This document shows positions 16,101 to 25,108 of a stretch of 36,664 bases of DNA, one piece after another. Origin of the DNA: an uncultured Pseudomonadota bacterium (GTDB lineage Bacteria > Pseudomonadota > Gammaproteobacteria > Burkholderiales > Methylophilaceae); contig CAIRXI010000135.1 in NCBI GenBank assembly GCA_903882525.1, positions 1-36,664 on the forward strand, given 5' to 3'. Every line of letters begins with the position of its first letter. Position 1 is the first letter of the stretch. Made by a program: the position numbers and the translations under genes. The notes beneath the pieces are model-generated. The model saw only the letters and a program-made list of their open reading frames with translations, did no database searches and had not been told where the DNA came from.

Positions 16101-18314
16101 TTAGAACTCTAAAGGATTAACGTCCATAGACCATCTGACCTTAGTGGCAATACTTGTACCCCTTAATTGCATCACCAAATTTCTCAGTAATTTCTGCAAC
16201 GCTGGCCTATGCGAAGCTTGTATGAGCATATGACCGCGCTCCATGCCCTTCAGGCGTTCCATTTGTGGGCGCACGGGGTCATACACCAGCACATCCTGAC
16301 TTAGGTTCCGCGCCAAGCTAAACGCATGCTGTAAAAACTGATTCGCCAAAGCATAATCGTTAGCCTCTGCTCGCAGTAACGCGGTAAATACATAGGGCGG
16401 GAACTGCACTTGCTCACGCTCTTGCAACATCGCATTGGCATAAGCCACATAATCCTGGCTACGCAAAGCGTTGAATAGCACATGCTCAGGAAACTGGGTT
16501 TGAATAATGACTTGGCCGGCTTTATCGGCGCGACCAGCGCGACCAGCAACTTGCATCAGTTGCGCAAACAATCGCTCGCTGGCACGAAAGTCTGGGCTAT
16601 GCAGCGCGCTATCGGTATCAATCACACCCACCAAGGTTAGGTTTGGAAAGTCATGTCCTTTGGCCAGCATTTGCGTGCCAACCAAAATATCAATTTCCTG
16701 TGCATGTACTCGCTCTAGAATTTCTACCAACGCATTTTTACGGCTTGTGCTATCACGATCTACTCTAGCAATTCGTGCGTTAGGGAATAATTGCGTCAGC
16801 GTTTGCTCTAGCCGCTGCGTGCCTTGTCCGGTCGGATGCAAATCAGCATTGCCACAGCTAGGACATTGGTTAGGAATCCTTTGTTCATGTCCACAATGAT
16901 GGCAGCGAAGTTTCTTTTGCCCCAAATGCACCACAAGTTTACTGCTACAGCGCATACAAGGAGCAATCCAATGACAGGCAGAACACAGTAAAACCGGCGA
17001 ATAACCGCGCCGATTAATAAACAACAAACTTTGCTCTTTACGCTCCAAGCGTAAACGCAAGGCTTGGATTAACTGTGGCGTCAGTCCCTGCTGTAAATGG
17101 ACCTTAGTGGTGTCTATACATGTAATCTCTGGCAACTGTGCCGCAGTGACTGCGCGCTGATTCAAACTCAGTAAATTGTACTTATTGGGCAGGCTAGTAC
17201 TCACCGTTGCATTGTGCCAACTTTCTAGTGCCGGCGTGGCCGAACCTAAAACCACTGGAATGTTTAGACGTTTCGCACGCACCAACGCAACGTCGCGCGC
17301 GTGGTAGCGCATACTATCTTGCTGCTTATAAGAACTATCATGCTCTTCATCAACAATAATCAGCTTGAGGTTGGGCAGGGGCGTGAAAATTGAAAGCCGA
17401 GTGCCGATAATTATTTTTGCCGCGCCCGACTGCGCTAACTGCCAGTGATGTAAGCGCTCACCCTCGCTCAAATTACTATGCAGACTCACCAAAGAATAAT
17501 TTGCCAATCGACTTCTAAAGCGCGCTTCTAACTGTGGCGTTAAATTGATTTCTGGCACTAACACCAGCACCTGCGCATCTGGTTGCTGCAACGCGTGCTG
17601 CATGAGTCGGATATAGACTTCGGTTTTGCCACTGCCAGTAATGCCATGCAATAGCCACGCACCAAAGCCCTGTGGTGCCTGCACAATCCTATCCACTGCC
17701 AACGCTTGCTCAACATTTAGATTGGGTACAGGCGTCACCTGGAGTTCTGGCGTGCGCATGGCGGCTTGCACCTGATGACTACTTGCCCAAGAAAGATCCA
17801 CAAGCTGTTTAGCCACTTTGCGCGCACCACTAGAGATGGCATCTAACTCAATTTCAGTTAGTTGTGCGCTGGTTTTGAGTGCCTCAAGTACGCGGCGCAA
17901 TAACGACTGGCGCTTGGGAATTTGCGCAATATCGACGTTTTTGCCTAGCGTCGTAAGCTGGTAGGCGTATTGCTTACGCGATACCGCCGGCGCAATTTGC
18001 CGTAACCGAGCTGGCAATGCTGATAACAGCGCCTGGCCAAACGGATACTGATAATAGTCGGCACTAAATTGAAGCAAACTTATAATTTCATGATCTAACG
18101 GTCGTTCGTCGGCAAACACGCGGCTGACGGGTTTTAATTTTTCTATTGCAAATTCGCTAGTATCTGCCAACGCTATCACGATGCCGATTTGACTGCGCCG
18201 ACCGAATGGCACAAGAACGCGCTGCCCAACTTGCACGGCATGACCGCCGCTTAAATAATCGAATAATCGATCTAAGGGCACATCTAAGGCGATTTTGAGT
18301 ATGGCTTTGGGCAA
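16101..18314 (-). CDS. priA: Primosomal protein N' (replication restart helicase)
   Basis: PriA recognises stalled or D-loop forks and reloads the replicative helicase away from the origin. The 737-residue length is normal. An N-terminal 3'-end-binding domain (1-100) is followed by the helicase: Walker A GITGSGKT (224-231), DEEH box (322-325), VLGSATPALES and the C-terminal helicase motif VAGRAGRADKAG. Eight zinc-binding cysteines sit at 444, 447, 453, 456, 471, 474, 484 and 487. The gene is divergent from argS across 112 bases. The start follows family alignment (MPKAILKIALDVPLDRLFDY). Confidence 0.97.
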   Translation of the reverse strand: MPKAILKIALDVPLDRLFDYLSGGHAVQVGQRVLVPFGRRSQIGIVIALADTSEFAIEKLKPVSRVFADERPLDHEIISLLQFSADYYQYPFGQALLSALPARLRQIAPAVSRKQYAYQLTTLGKNVDIAQIPKRQSLLRRVLEALKTSAQLTEIELDAISSGARKVAKQLVDLSWASSHQVQAAMRTPELQVTPVPNLNVEQALAVDRIVQAPQGFGAWLLHGITGSGKTEVYIRLMQHALQQPDAQVLVLVPEINLTPQLEARFRSRLANYSLVSLHSNLSEGERLHHWQLAQSGAAKIIIGTRLSIFTPLPNLKLIIVDEEHDSSYKQQDSMRYHARDVALVRAKRLNIPVVLGSATPALESWHNATVSTSLPNKYNLLSLNQRAVTAAQLPEITCIDTTKVHLQQGLTPQLIQALRLRLERKEQSLLFINRRGYSPVLLCSACHWIAPCMRCSSKLVVHLGQKKLRCHHCGHEQRIPNQCPSCGNADLHPTGQGTQRLEQTLTQLFPNARIARVDRDSTSRKNALVEILERVHAQEIDILVGTQMLAKGHDFPNLTLVGVIDTDSALHSPDFRASERLFAQLMQVAGRAGRADKAGQVIIQTQFPEHVLFNALRSQDYVAYANAMLQEREQVQFPPYVFTALLRAEANDYALANQFLQHAFSLARNLSQDVLVYDPVRPQMERLKGMERGHMLIQASHRPALQKLLRNLVMQLRGTSIATKVRWSMDVNPLEF

Positions 18315-18414
18315 GGGTGGTTTTTAAAATTAAATTAAAGGCTAAGGCTTGATTTCAACGGATTAAAGAAAAAGGTACGACAGTAGGTTAAAATGCTGCT
18401 TTACACTTAAATGA

Positions 18415-18420
18415 TATAAA
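18415..18420 (+). promoter_or_regulatory. Candidate -10 directly before argS
   Basis: TATAAA ends six bases before the argS TTG codon, so a start site here would give a nearly leaderless message. No matching -35 was found and the box may be chance. Confidence 0.25.
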
Positions 18421-18426
18421 TTAGCT

Positions 18427-20112
18427 TTGAAAGCACATCTTACCCAATTACTTGCTACTGCAGCAAAAAGTATTGCTCCCGACCTCAACGCTGACAGCAT
18501 TTTGCTAGATCGCCCTAAATCGGCCGAGCATGGAGATTTTTCTACCAACTTGGCTATGATTTTAGCCAAATCACTTAAGCAAAATCCTCGCGCCATTGCC
18601 ACACAAATTATCGCAGCGCTTCCAACTAACGACTATATTACGAAAACGGAAATTGCCGGCGCTGGATTTATAAATTTCTTTCTAAGTGCACAATCTAGGC
18701 AAATGGTGGTGCGCGATATTTTTACTGCCGGCACACGATATGGATGCAATACCCAGGGGCATGATGCGCAGGGTAAGCCTCAAAAAGTACAAGTTGAATT
18801 TGTGTCTGCTAACCCAACTGGCCCCCTTCACGTCGGCCATGGTCGAGGCGCGGCAGTTGGAGATTGCTTAGCCCGCTTGCTTGATGCGAGCGGCTGGAAT
18901 GTAACGCGTGAGTTTTATTACAATGATGCCGGCGCACAAATTGATAATCTAACAATATCGGTATTAGCGCGCTGCAAGGGCATTTCAACTGAACATGAAA
19001 GCTTTCCAGAAAATGGCTACCGCGGCGAATATATTAATGATATTGCCGCAGCTTATTTAACCAAACATACTGTTGTTGCGGATGATATTGAGGTCACTGC
19101 AAGCGGCGATATTAACAATATTGAATCTATCCGTAGCTTTGCTGTTGCATATTTACGCCACGAGCAAGATTTGGATTTAAAAGCGTTTCAAATTGAGTTC
19201 GATGTATTCTCCTTAGAAAGCGCTTTATATTCAGAAGGTAAGGTTGAAAAAACCGTGAATGCCTTGGTTGCTAGTGGGCATACTTACGAGCTTGATGATG
19301 CGCTATGGCTCAAAACCACTGACTTTGGCGATGATAAAGACCGCGTGATGCGTAAGACTGACGGTGGCTACACCTATTTTGTCCCTGACGTGGCTTACCA
19401 CGCAGAAAAATGGAATCGCGGCTTTGTACGCGTGATTAATGAGCAGGGCGCCGACCACCACAGCACCATTACCCGCGTTCGTGCTGGACTGCAAGCATTG
19501 GATGTTGGCATACCCGCTGGCTGGCCCGATTATGTGCTGCATCAAATGGTGACCGTGATGCGTGGCGGCGAAGAAGTAAAACTCTCAAAACGTGCAGGAA
19601 GTTATGTCACCTTACGTGATTTGATTGAAGAAGTAGGTGTCGATGCTACTCGTTATTTCCTAGCGGCACGCCGTGCAGATTCACAGCTAGTATTTGATAT
19701 AGATCTAGCGCGCACACAAACCAACGACAATCCTGTGTTTTATATACAGTATGCACATGCGCGGATTTGTAGCGTGCTGAGCCAATGGGCCGCGCTAGGG
19801 AATGGCACTACAGTGCCGCTAGTCAGTGCAGACTTAAGCCCGCTCACCAACGCACATGAAGTGGCCTTAATGCAGCGCTTGAGCGAATATCCTGAAACTG
19901 TGGAAAATGCAGCGACCGAACTTGCACCGCATGTGATTGCCAATTATTTAAAAGAATTAGCCAGCGATTTGCACAGCTATTACAATGAATATAAGTTCTT
20001 AATTGATGATGAAGCAGTTAAAATAGCACGCTTAAGCTTAATTAGCGCCACCCAGCAAGTGCTTAAAAATGGGTTAGATCTACTTGGTGTTGCCGCCAAA
20101 GAAAGAATGTAA
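18427..20112 (+). CDS. argS: Arginyl-tRNA synthetase
   Basis: ArgRS charges tRNA-Arg. The 561-residue class I enzyme has the N-terminal additional domain (MKAHLTQLL to about 110), a HIGH motif as HVGH (135-138, in [12 protein letters not shown]), a KMSKS-loop equivalent [13 protein letters not shown], and a C-terminal DALR anticodon-binding domain ([11 protein letters not shown] onwards). The start is TTG. An in-frame TGA at 18412 leaves no upstream alternative, and the next Met is residue 44, inside the conserved domain. No Shine-Dalgarno is visible. It heads a plus-strand run with the SPOR protein and dsbA. Confidence 0.96.
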   Translation: MKAHLTQLLATAAKSIAPDLNADSILLDRPKSAEHGDFSTNLAMILAKSLKQNPRAIATQIIAALPTNDYITKTEIAGAGFINFFLSAQSRQMVVRDIFTAGTRYGCNTQGHDAQGKPQKVQVEFVSANPTGPLHVGHGRGAAVGDCLARLLDASGWNVTREFYYNDAGAQIDNLTISVLARCKGISTEHESFPENGYRGEYINDIAAAYLTKHTVVADDIEVTASGDINNIESIRSFAVAYLRHEQDLDLKAFQIEFDVFSLESALYSEGKVEKTVNALVASGHTYELDDALWLKTTDFGDDKDRVMRKTDGGYTYFVPDVAYHAEKWNRGFVRVINEQGADHHSTITRVRAGLQALDVGIPAGWPDYVLHQMVTVMRGGEEVKLSKRAGSYVTLRDLIEEVGVDATRYFLAARRADSQLVFDIDLARTQTNDNPVFYIQYAHARICSVLSQWAALGNGTTVPLVSADLSPLTNAHEVALMQRLSEYPETVENAATELAPHVIANYLKELASDLHSYYNEYKFLIDDEAVKIARLSLISATQQVLKNGLDLLGVAAKERM

Positions 20113-20118
20113 GGATTA

Positions 20119-20742
20119 ATGACGATGAGCATAGACTACAAACCACAAACCGAGCGCCACAAACCTGCAAAGGCTGGCAACCCCTTAATTACAGGATTGC
20201 TTATTGGTTTTTTACTAGGTGTGGCTGCATCGCTATCGGTAGTGATGTTTATTAAAGGTGGTGAAAGTCCATTTACGCATCAATCCCCAACAGAAAAATC
20301 CGTGGCCGATAAAATCGTAGATAAAACAGATGCGAAGGCAGATTTAGCTAGTGCTAAGCCTGCAGATGGCGTAAGTGCCAATACTGAAGAAAAAACACGC
20401 TTTGATTTTTATAATATATTGCCTGGTAGCGAGAGTAAAGTTTCTCCAGAAGAAGAAAATCGACTTAAAGAAAGTGTGCAGCAACCCGTAATACAACAAA
20501 GCTACTTTTTACAGGTGGGTGCTTTTCAAACCGGTGAAGAGGCTGATAATATGAAGGCGAAGTTAGCCTTACAAGGTTTTGAAGCTTTGGTGCAAACCGC
20601 AACCATTCCAGAAAAAGGGGTTTGGCATCGCGTGCGGGTGGGCCCATTAAAAGACTTAGAGCAAATTAACAAAACTAAGAAAGATTTGCTAGCTAACGGT
20701 TTTAAGGCTGATTTAATTAAAGTGAATAACGAAAACCAATAA
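20119..20742 (+). CDS. SPOR-domain inner-membrane protein
   Basis: A 207-residue bitopic protein with a short cytoplasmic N-terminus, one membrane segment at about 24-46 (LITGLLIGFLLGVAASLSVV), a polar Lys/Asp/Ala-rich linker, and a SPOR domain at about 127-203 (SYFLQVGAFQTGEEAD to VWHRVRVGPL). SPOR domains bind denuded peptidoglycan at division sites, so a septal role like FtsN or DedD is likely but not proven. AAGGA lies upstream. A second ATG two codons in is an alternative start. It follows argS by six bases, so the two are cotranscribed, as in many betaproteobacteria. Confidence 0.9.
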   Translation: MTMSIDYKPQTERHKPAKAGNPLITGLLIGFLLGVAASLSVVMFIKGGESPFTHQSPTEKSVADKIVDKTDAKADLASAKPADGVSANTEEKTRFDFYNILPGSESKVSPEEENRLKESVQQPVIQQSYFLQVGAFQTGEEADNMKAKLALQGFEALVQTATIPEKGVWHRVRVGPLKDLEQINKTKKDLLANGFKADLIKVNNENQ

Positions 20743-20841
20743 TTGGTATCGATTAGTCAGCCAAAATAATACTGATATGTTAGCAAAAGTTGAATGTATT
20801 CATATCAACCCAATTAAAAAGCCCTTTATAAGGAAAGCAAA

Positions 20842-21477
20842 ATGAAGAAGTTATTAATCGCCTTAATGTTATTAGCCTCATTTAATGTGCTGGCAGCAGA
20901 TCCGCAGTCCGGTACTGAGTTTGATAGAACAGCACAAACGATCCCAACTGATACCCCAAACAAAATAGAAGTCATTGAGCTGTTTTGGTACGGATGTATC
21001 CATTGCTACCAAATGGACCCTATCCTTGCGGCATGGGTAAAAAAACTACCTGCTGACGTGGTCTTTAAACGTATCCCCGGGCTTCCGCGTGCCGACTGGG
21101 CACCAATGGCAAAAGCTTATTACGCCATGGAAGATTTAAAGTTAACCGAAAAATTACACACCCCATTATTTGATGCGATTCATAAACAAAAAGTGTTAAA
21201 TCCTACCGATGAAGCGGCAACCATAGATTGGATCACCAAGCAAAGTGGTTTGGATAGAAAAAAAGTGGACGAAGCTTTTAAATCATTTTCTATGAATAAT
21301 AAGCTTAATCGTGCTGCACAATTTTTCCGCGCTTCAGGCGCAACTGGCGTGCCAGGCATTATTATTGACGGCCAATATATTACATCTAGCACCATGGCGG
21401 GAAGTAACGAGCAAGCGTTAAAGGTAGCCGATTACTTAATTGCAAATGTACGCGCGGCTAAGGCTGGTAAAAAATAG
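20842..21477 (+). CDS. dsbA: Thiol:disulphide interchange protein DsbA
   Basis: A periplasmic oxidase that inserts disulphides into exported proteins and is reoxidised by DsbB. The 211-residue precursor has a signal peptide (MKKLLIALMLLASFNVLAAD, cleavage near 19) and a thioredoxin fold with active-site Cys52 and Cys55 (CIHC, close to the classic CPHC). A helical insertion (about 85-160) and the cis-proline 171 in GVPGII follow. TATAAGGAAAGC gives a good ribosome site. It is 99 bases after the SPOR gene with no terminator between, and a strong terminator follows the stop. Confidence 0.95.
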   Translation: MKKLLIALMLLASFNVLAADPQSGTEFDRTAQTIPTDTPNKIEVIELFWYGCIHCYQMDPILAAWVKKLPADVVFKRIPGLPRADWAPMAKAYYAMEDLKLTEKLHTPLFDAIHKQKVLNPTDEAATIDWITKQSGLDRKKVDEAFKSFSMNNKLNRAAQFFRASGATGVPGIIIDGQYITSSTMAGSNEQALKVADYLIANVRAAKAGKK

Positions 21478-21503
21478 TTAGAATTCAACCTAAGCATTAG
21501 TTA

Positions 21504-21542
21504 AAACCCGTTGTTACCTCGCCGGTGATCACGGGTTTTTTT
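21504..21542 (+). terminator. Intrinsic terminator after dsbA
   Basis: AAACCCGT (21504-21511) pairs with ACGGGTTT (21531-21538), followed by a T run to 21542. It closes the argS-SPOR-dsbA unit and separates it from the SDR gene. Confidence 0.8.
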
Positions 21543-21591
21543 ATGCCTATTTTGCTGGCATAGTGAAGTCGCTTAAGAAGAGGAATACACG

Positions 21592-22395
21592 ATGAAGGTT
21601 TTTATTACAGGCGCTTCCAGTGGCATAGGTGCTGCATTGGCCACCGAGTATGCAAAACGCCACCCTGGCGCTGGAACGTTTATAGGCCTAGCTTCTAGGC
21701 GCAGTGAGTGCTTACACGAGCTGCAGACTATCTTGGAAAAAAACTACCAAATCAAATGCGCAGTCTATCCATTAGATGTGCGCGATAGCGCTGCATTAAA
21801 CAGTGCTGCTTCTGCTTTTATCCAGCAATTTGGTTCGCCCGATGTGGTGATTGCCAGCGCTGGCGTGAGTCGCGGAACCCTTACTGAATTTGCCGAAGAC
21901 CATGCCGCATTCCAAGCAGTTCTCGATATTAATCTACTTGGCATGGTGCATACTTTTCAGCCATTTATCAGTGCAATGCGCAAAAATACCAACCCAAAAT
22001 TACGCGGCCAGCTAGTGGGTATTGCCAGCGTTGCTGGCATTCGCGGCTTGCCTGGCGCGGGTGCTTATAGCGCCAGCAAGGCTGCCGTCATTGCCTATTT
22101 AGAAAGTTTACGCGTAGAAATGGCTGCCTCTAAAATTGCTGTCACCACCATCGCCCCAGGTTATATCCGCACACCGATGACCGATGTGAACCAATATAAA
22201 ATGCCGTTTCTATTGGATGCTGATGTTGCAGCAACAAAGTTTGTCAATGCCATAGAGCAGAAACGCCGCTTTGTAGTAATCCCGTGGCAGATGGGTTGGG
22301 TAGCAAGACTAATGTGGTTTATCCCACCCGTGCTCTGGGATTTTGTCATGAAAAAAGCGCCTTATAAAAAGCGCCTTTATTGGGATTGGTTATAG
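21592..22395 (+). CDS. Short-chain dehydrogenase/reductase
   Basis: A 267-residue classical SDR, an NAD(P)-dependent oxidoreductase of unknown substrate. The Rossmann motif is TGASSGIG (6-13), with a SRR sequence after the second strand (35-37) that suggests NADP preference. The usual NNAG is changed to ASAG (88-91). Asn114, Ser146, Tyr159 and Lys163 form the catalytic tetrad (AYSASKAA). The C-terminus (WVARLMWFIPPVLWDFVMKK) is hydrophobic and could associate with membrane. AGAGGA lies upstream of the ATG. It forms its own unit after the dsbA terminator and converges on ettA. Confidence 0.88.
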   Translation: MKVFITGASSGIGAALATEYAKRHPGAGTFIGLASRRSECLHELQTILEKNYQIKCAVYPLDVRDSAALNSAASAFIQQFGSPDVVIASAGVSRGTLTEFAEDHAAFQAVLDINLLGMVHTFQPFISAMRKNTNPKLRGQLVGIASVAGIRGLPGAGAYSASKAAVIAYLESLRVEMAASKIAVTTIAPGYIRTPMTDVNQYKMPFLLDADVAATKFVNAIEQKRRFVVIPWQMGWVARLMWFIPPVLWDFVMKKAPYKKRLYWDWL

Positions 22396-22404
22396 AAACA
22401 TGCG

Positions 22405-22435
22405 GCCACAGCCTAACTTGTGGCTACAGATTTTT
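22405..22435 (+). terminator. Probable terminator of the SDR gene
   Basis: GCCACA (22405-22410) and TGTGGC (22419-22424) form a six-pair stem with an 8-base loop. A five-T run begins six bases later, so the geometry is imperfect. It lies between the convergent SDR and ettA genes. Confidence 0.35.
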
Positions 22436-22436
22436 G

Positions 22437-24101
22437 TTAACGGCTAATTGGTTTGTAACGTAACCGTTTTGGTTTGGCGCCTTCTTCACCCAAACGCTTA
22501 CGCTTATCGGCTTCATACTCTTGATAATTACCATTAAAGAAGGTCCATTGTGAATCGCCTTCGGCCGCCAGAATATGGGTGGCAATCCTATCCAAGAACC
22601 AGCGATCATGAGAAATCACCAGCACGCAACCCGCAAACTCTAGCAATGCATCCTCTAAGGCGCGTAAGGTTTCAATGTCCAGATCGTTTGAAGGCTCATC
22701 GAGTAGCAACACATTGGCGCCGGAAATCAAGGTTTTGGCTAAATGCAAGCGTCCGCGCTCACCGCCAGAAAGATTACCAACGATTTTTTGCTGATCACCG
22801 CCTTTAAAGTTAAAGCGGCCGATGTAGGCACGTGATGGCGTTTCGTAACGACCTACGGTCAAAATATCTGAACCACCGGAGATTTCATCAAACACGGTTT
22901 TGCTGTCGCTCAGTGCATCGCGACTTTGATCAACGTAGGCCAATTGCACTGTAGAGCCTATCTTCACTTCTCCACTATCGGGCTGCTCTTTACCGGTAAT
23001 TAATTTAAACAGGGTTGATTTACCCGCCCCATTTGGGCCGATAATCCCAACAATCGCACCAGCGGGAACACTAAAACTTAAATTATCAATCAATAAGCGA
23101 TCTTTAAACGCTTTGCTTACGCCGTTAAACTCAATGACTTGATCACCTAGGCGCTCACCGGCAGGGATAAATATTTCCTGCGTTTCATTGCGTTTTTGGT
23201 ATTCGGCACTGGCTAACTCTTCATAACGGGCAATACGTGACTTACTCTTCGCTTGGCGCGCTTTTGGATTTTGACGCACCCATTCCAACTCGGTATTAAG
23301 GGCTTTACGGCGTGAGGATTCCTGCGACTCTTCGAGTGCTAAACGCGCTTGCTTCTGATCCAACCAGCTGGAGTAATTACCTTTCCATGGGATACCATGA
23401 CCGCGGTCTAACTCTAAAATCCATTCCGCCGCATTATCTAAAAAGTAGCGATCATGCGTCACTGCAACTACGGTACCAGGAAAGCGCACCAAATACTGCT
23501 CTAACCACTCCACAGACTCAGCGTCCAAGTGATTGGTTGGCTCATCTAATAGCAGCATATCTGGCTTGGATAGCAACAATTTGCACAAAGCAACGCGACG
23601 CTTTTCACCACCGGAAAGTGGGCCTATTTTGGCGTCCCAAGGTGGTAAACGAAGGGCATCGGCGGCAATGTCTAGCTGCGTCGTTAAATCGGCGCCACTG
23701 GCAGCAATAATATTTTCATACTTAGCCTGCTCTTCTGCCAGCTTATCAAAGTCCGCGTCTGGTTCGGCATAGGCCGCATAGACAGCCTCCAATTTAGCTT
23801 GCGCCTGCATTACTTCGCCCATGCCAGATTCCACTTCTTCTCGCACGGTTTTTTCTGGGTCTAACTGAGGCTCTTGCGGCAAATAACCAATCGCAAGGTT
23901 AGGCTGATGTTGCACCTCACCTTCGTACTCTTTGTCCACGCCAGCCATAATGCGTAACACCGTTGATTTTCCAGAACCATTCAAACCAAGCAGGCCAATT
24001 TTGGCGCCAGGGAAAAAAGATAAGGAAATATCTTTAATAATGGTTTTTTTAGGGGGAACGATTTTGCTCACTCGGAGCATAGACATTACATATTGAGCCA
24101 T
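22437..24101 (-). CDS. ettA: Energy-dependent translational throttle protein EttA (ABC-F)
   Basis: A soluble ABC-F ATPase. EttA binds the ribosomal E site and gates the first elongation step according to ATP/ADP ratio. The start is put at the ATG at 24101 (MAQYVMSMLRVSK), the family N-terminus; a GTG five codons earlier is possible. The 554-residue product has the first ATPase core with GLNGSGKST, LSGGEKRRVALCKLL and LLLDEPTNHLD. The linker region follows, then the second core with GPNGAGKST, LSGGERGRLHLAKTL and LLLDEPSNDLD. There are no membrane segments. The context is monocistronic. Confidence 0.95.
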   Translation of the reverse strand: MAQYVMSMLRVSKIVPPKKTIIKDISLSFFPGAKIGLLGLNGSGKSTVLRIMAGVDKEYEGEVQHQPNLAIGYLPQEPQLDPEKTVREEVESGMGEVMQAQAKLEAVYAAYAEPDADFDKLAEEQAKYENIIAASGADLTTQLDIAADALRLPPWDAKIGPLSGGEKRRVALCKLLLSKPDMLLLDEPTNHLDAESVEWLEQYLVRFPGTVVAVTHDRYFLDNAAEWILELDRGHGIPWKGNYSSWLDQKQARLALEESQESSRRKALNTELEWVRQNPKARQAKSKSRIARYEELASAEYQKRNETQEIFIPAGERLGDQVIEFNGVSKAFKDRLLIDNLSFSVPAGAIVGIIGPNGAGKSTLFKLITGKEQPDSGEVKIGSTVQLAYVDQSRDALSDSKTVFDEISGGSDILTVGRYETPSRAYIGRFNFKGGDQQKIVGNLSGGERGRLHLAKTLISGANVLLLDEPSNDLDIETLRALEDALLEFAGCVLVISHDRWFLDRIATHILAAEGDSQWTFFNGNYQEYEADKRKRLGEEGAKPKRLRYKPISR

Positions 24102-24206
24102 GATAAATATTTGCACATTTGAAAGAATGAAAGCTTAACAGAAAGCCGCCTAGCCTGCTTGCGGCTTCTACTAACAGCATGTGTAAAATTAGGGCACCGC
24201 AATGTT

Positions 24207-24215
24207 TGCTATAAT
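24207..24215 (+). promoter_or_regulatory. Extended -10 promoter for the S4-domain/yaeQ pair
   Basis: TGCTATAAT is a perfect extended -10 element, 48 bases before the S4-protein ATG. Such elements need little or no -35, and none is seen. Confidence 0.6.
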
Positions 24216-24263
24216 GCATTAGCGTGAAAATGCGCAATCCAAAATAAGCAAAGAAAACCATCC

Positions 24264-24506
24264 ATGCAAACCATAGAATTTAAGATTAAGACTGAATATG
24301 TACCCCTGTGCGACTTACTCAAGCTTGTTGGTCTAGCCGATAGCGGTGGCCGTGGAAAGTCTATGGTAGCCGAGGGTTTGGTCATTGTGGATGACTATAT
24401 TGAGTATCGTAAAACTGCCAAAATAAGGGCGGGGCAGGTGGTGCACTGTGAGGGCACCCACATTCATGTAATCGCAAGTACCGGCGCAGAATCAGATGGC
24501 AATTAA
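24264..24506 (+). CDS. S4-domain RNA-binding protein, YbcJ-like
   Basis: An 80-residue protein that is almost entirely an S4-like fold: LCDLLKLVGLADSGGRGKSMV (17-37), then EGLVIVDDYIEYRKTAKIRAGQVV with the RNA-binding basic face, then VHCEGTHIHVIAS. It matches the small YbcJ/RlbA-type S4 proteins that bind structured RNA, possibly ribosomal; the precise role is unknown. Its last 11 bases overlap yaeQ in another frame, implying coupled translation. Confidence 0.85.
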   Translation: MQTIEFKIKTEYVPLCDLLKLVGLADSGGRGKSMVAEGLVIVDDYIEYRKTAKIRAGQVVHCEGTHIHVIASTGAESDGN

Positions 24507-25044
24507 ATCGACCATTTATAAAGTTGACTTACAAATTGCGGATATGGATCGCAATTATTATGGTCAGCATAGCCTAACCTTGGCTAAACATCCTTCAGAA
24601 ACCGACGAGCGGTTAATGGTAAGACTAATCGCCTTTGCACTTTATGCCGATGAATACCTCGTATTCGGTAAAGGGTTAAGCGATGACGAGGAGCCAGACC
24701 TGTGGCTGAAAGATCTAACCGGTGCGATTCAATTATGGATAGATGTTGGCCTACCGACGGAGCGCGATATTCGTAAAGCTTGTGGTAGATCTAAACAGGT
24801 AGTGGTGGTGCTTTATGGTGGCCGTATTGCCGATATGTGGTGGACACAAAACAGCAAGGCACTGTTAAAAAATAATAACCTGACTATCCTTAATTTACCT
24901 GATACTCAGGAGCTCACTGCTGCCGCCGAACGTGGCCTAACCATGAGTTGCACCATACAAGATGGACAAATACTAGTCAGCCATGACACTGGTAGTTTTG
25001 ATATTTCCCCAGTGATGCTTAAAGGGTTGGACTCCAGAGGTTAG
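24496..25044 (+). CDS. yaeQ: YaeQ family protein
   Basis: A 182-residue YaeQ protein, a family with a PD-(D/E)XK nuclease-like fold whose activity is not settled (E. coli YaeQ was reported as a multicopy suppressor linked to RfaH/haemolysin expression). The N-terminus MAIKSTIYKVDLQIADMDR is diagnostic, as are HPSETDERLMVRLIAFALYA (32-51), DEPDLW-like EEPDLWLKDLTG, and KQVVVVLYGGR. Length is normal. The ATG lies inside the 3' end of the S4 gene, with no separate Shine-Dalgarno, so it probably depends on translation of that gene. Confidence 0.93.
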   Translation: MAIKSTIYKVDLQIADMDRNYYGQHSLTLAKHPSETDERLMVRLIAFALYADEYLVFGKGLSDDEEPDLWLKDLTGAIQLWIDVGLPTERDIRKACGRSKQVVVVLYGGRIADMWWTQNSKALLKNNNLTILNLPDTQELTAAAERGLTMSCTIQDGQILVSHDTGSFDISPVMLKGLDSRG

Positions 25045-25075
25045 TCACTTGGAAATATTGGCTAGGGTTGAATTT

Positions 25076-25095
25076 GCGTGACTTGCTAGTCACGC
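25076..25095. terminator. Hairpin between convergent yaeQ and glmS
   Basis: GCGTGACT and AGTCACGC form a perfect 8-base stem around a 4-base loop. The flanking T/A tracts are short on both sides. It is well placed to end both genes but is weak as a Rho-independent terminator. Confidence 0.5.
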
Positions 25096-25108
25096 TATTT
25101 AACAGTCT

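Noticed and set aside
22352-22381. AAAAAGCGCC repeated near the end of the SDR gene, looking like a hairpin
   Set aside because: The two copies are direct repeats, not inverted, and encode the Lys/Pro/Tyr-rich C-terminus. They cannot form a terminator stem.
24102-24116. Longer start for EttA at a GTG
   Set aside because: It would add five residues before MAQYVMSM, the conserved N-terminus of the family. Neither start has a clear ribosome site, so the family start is preferred.
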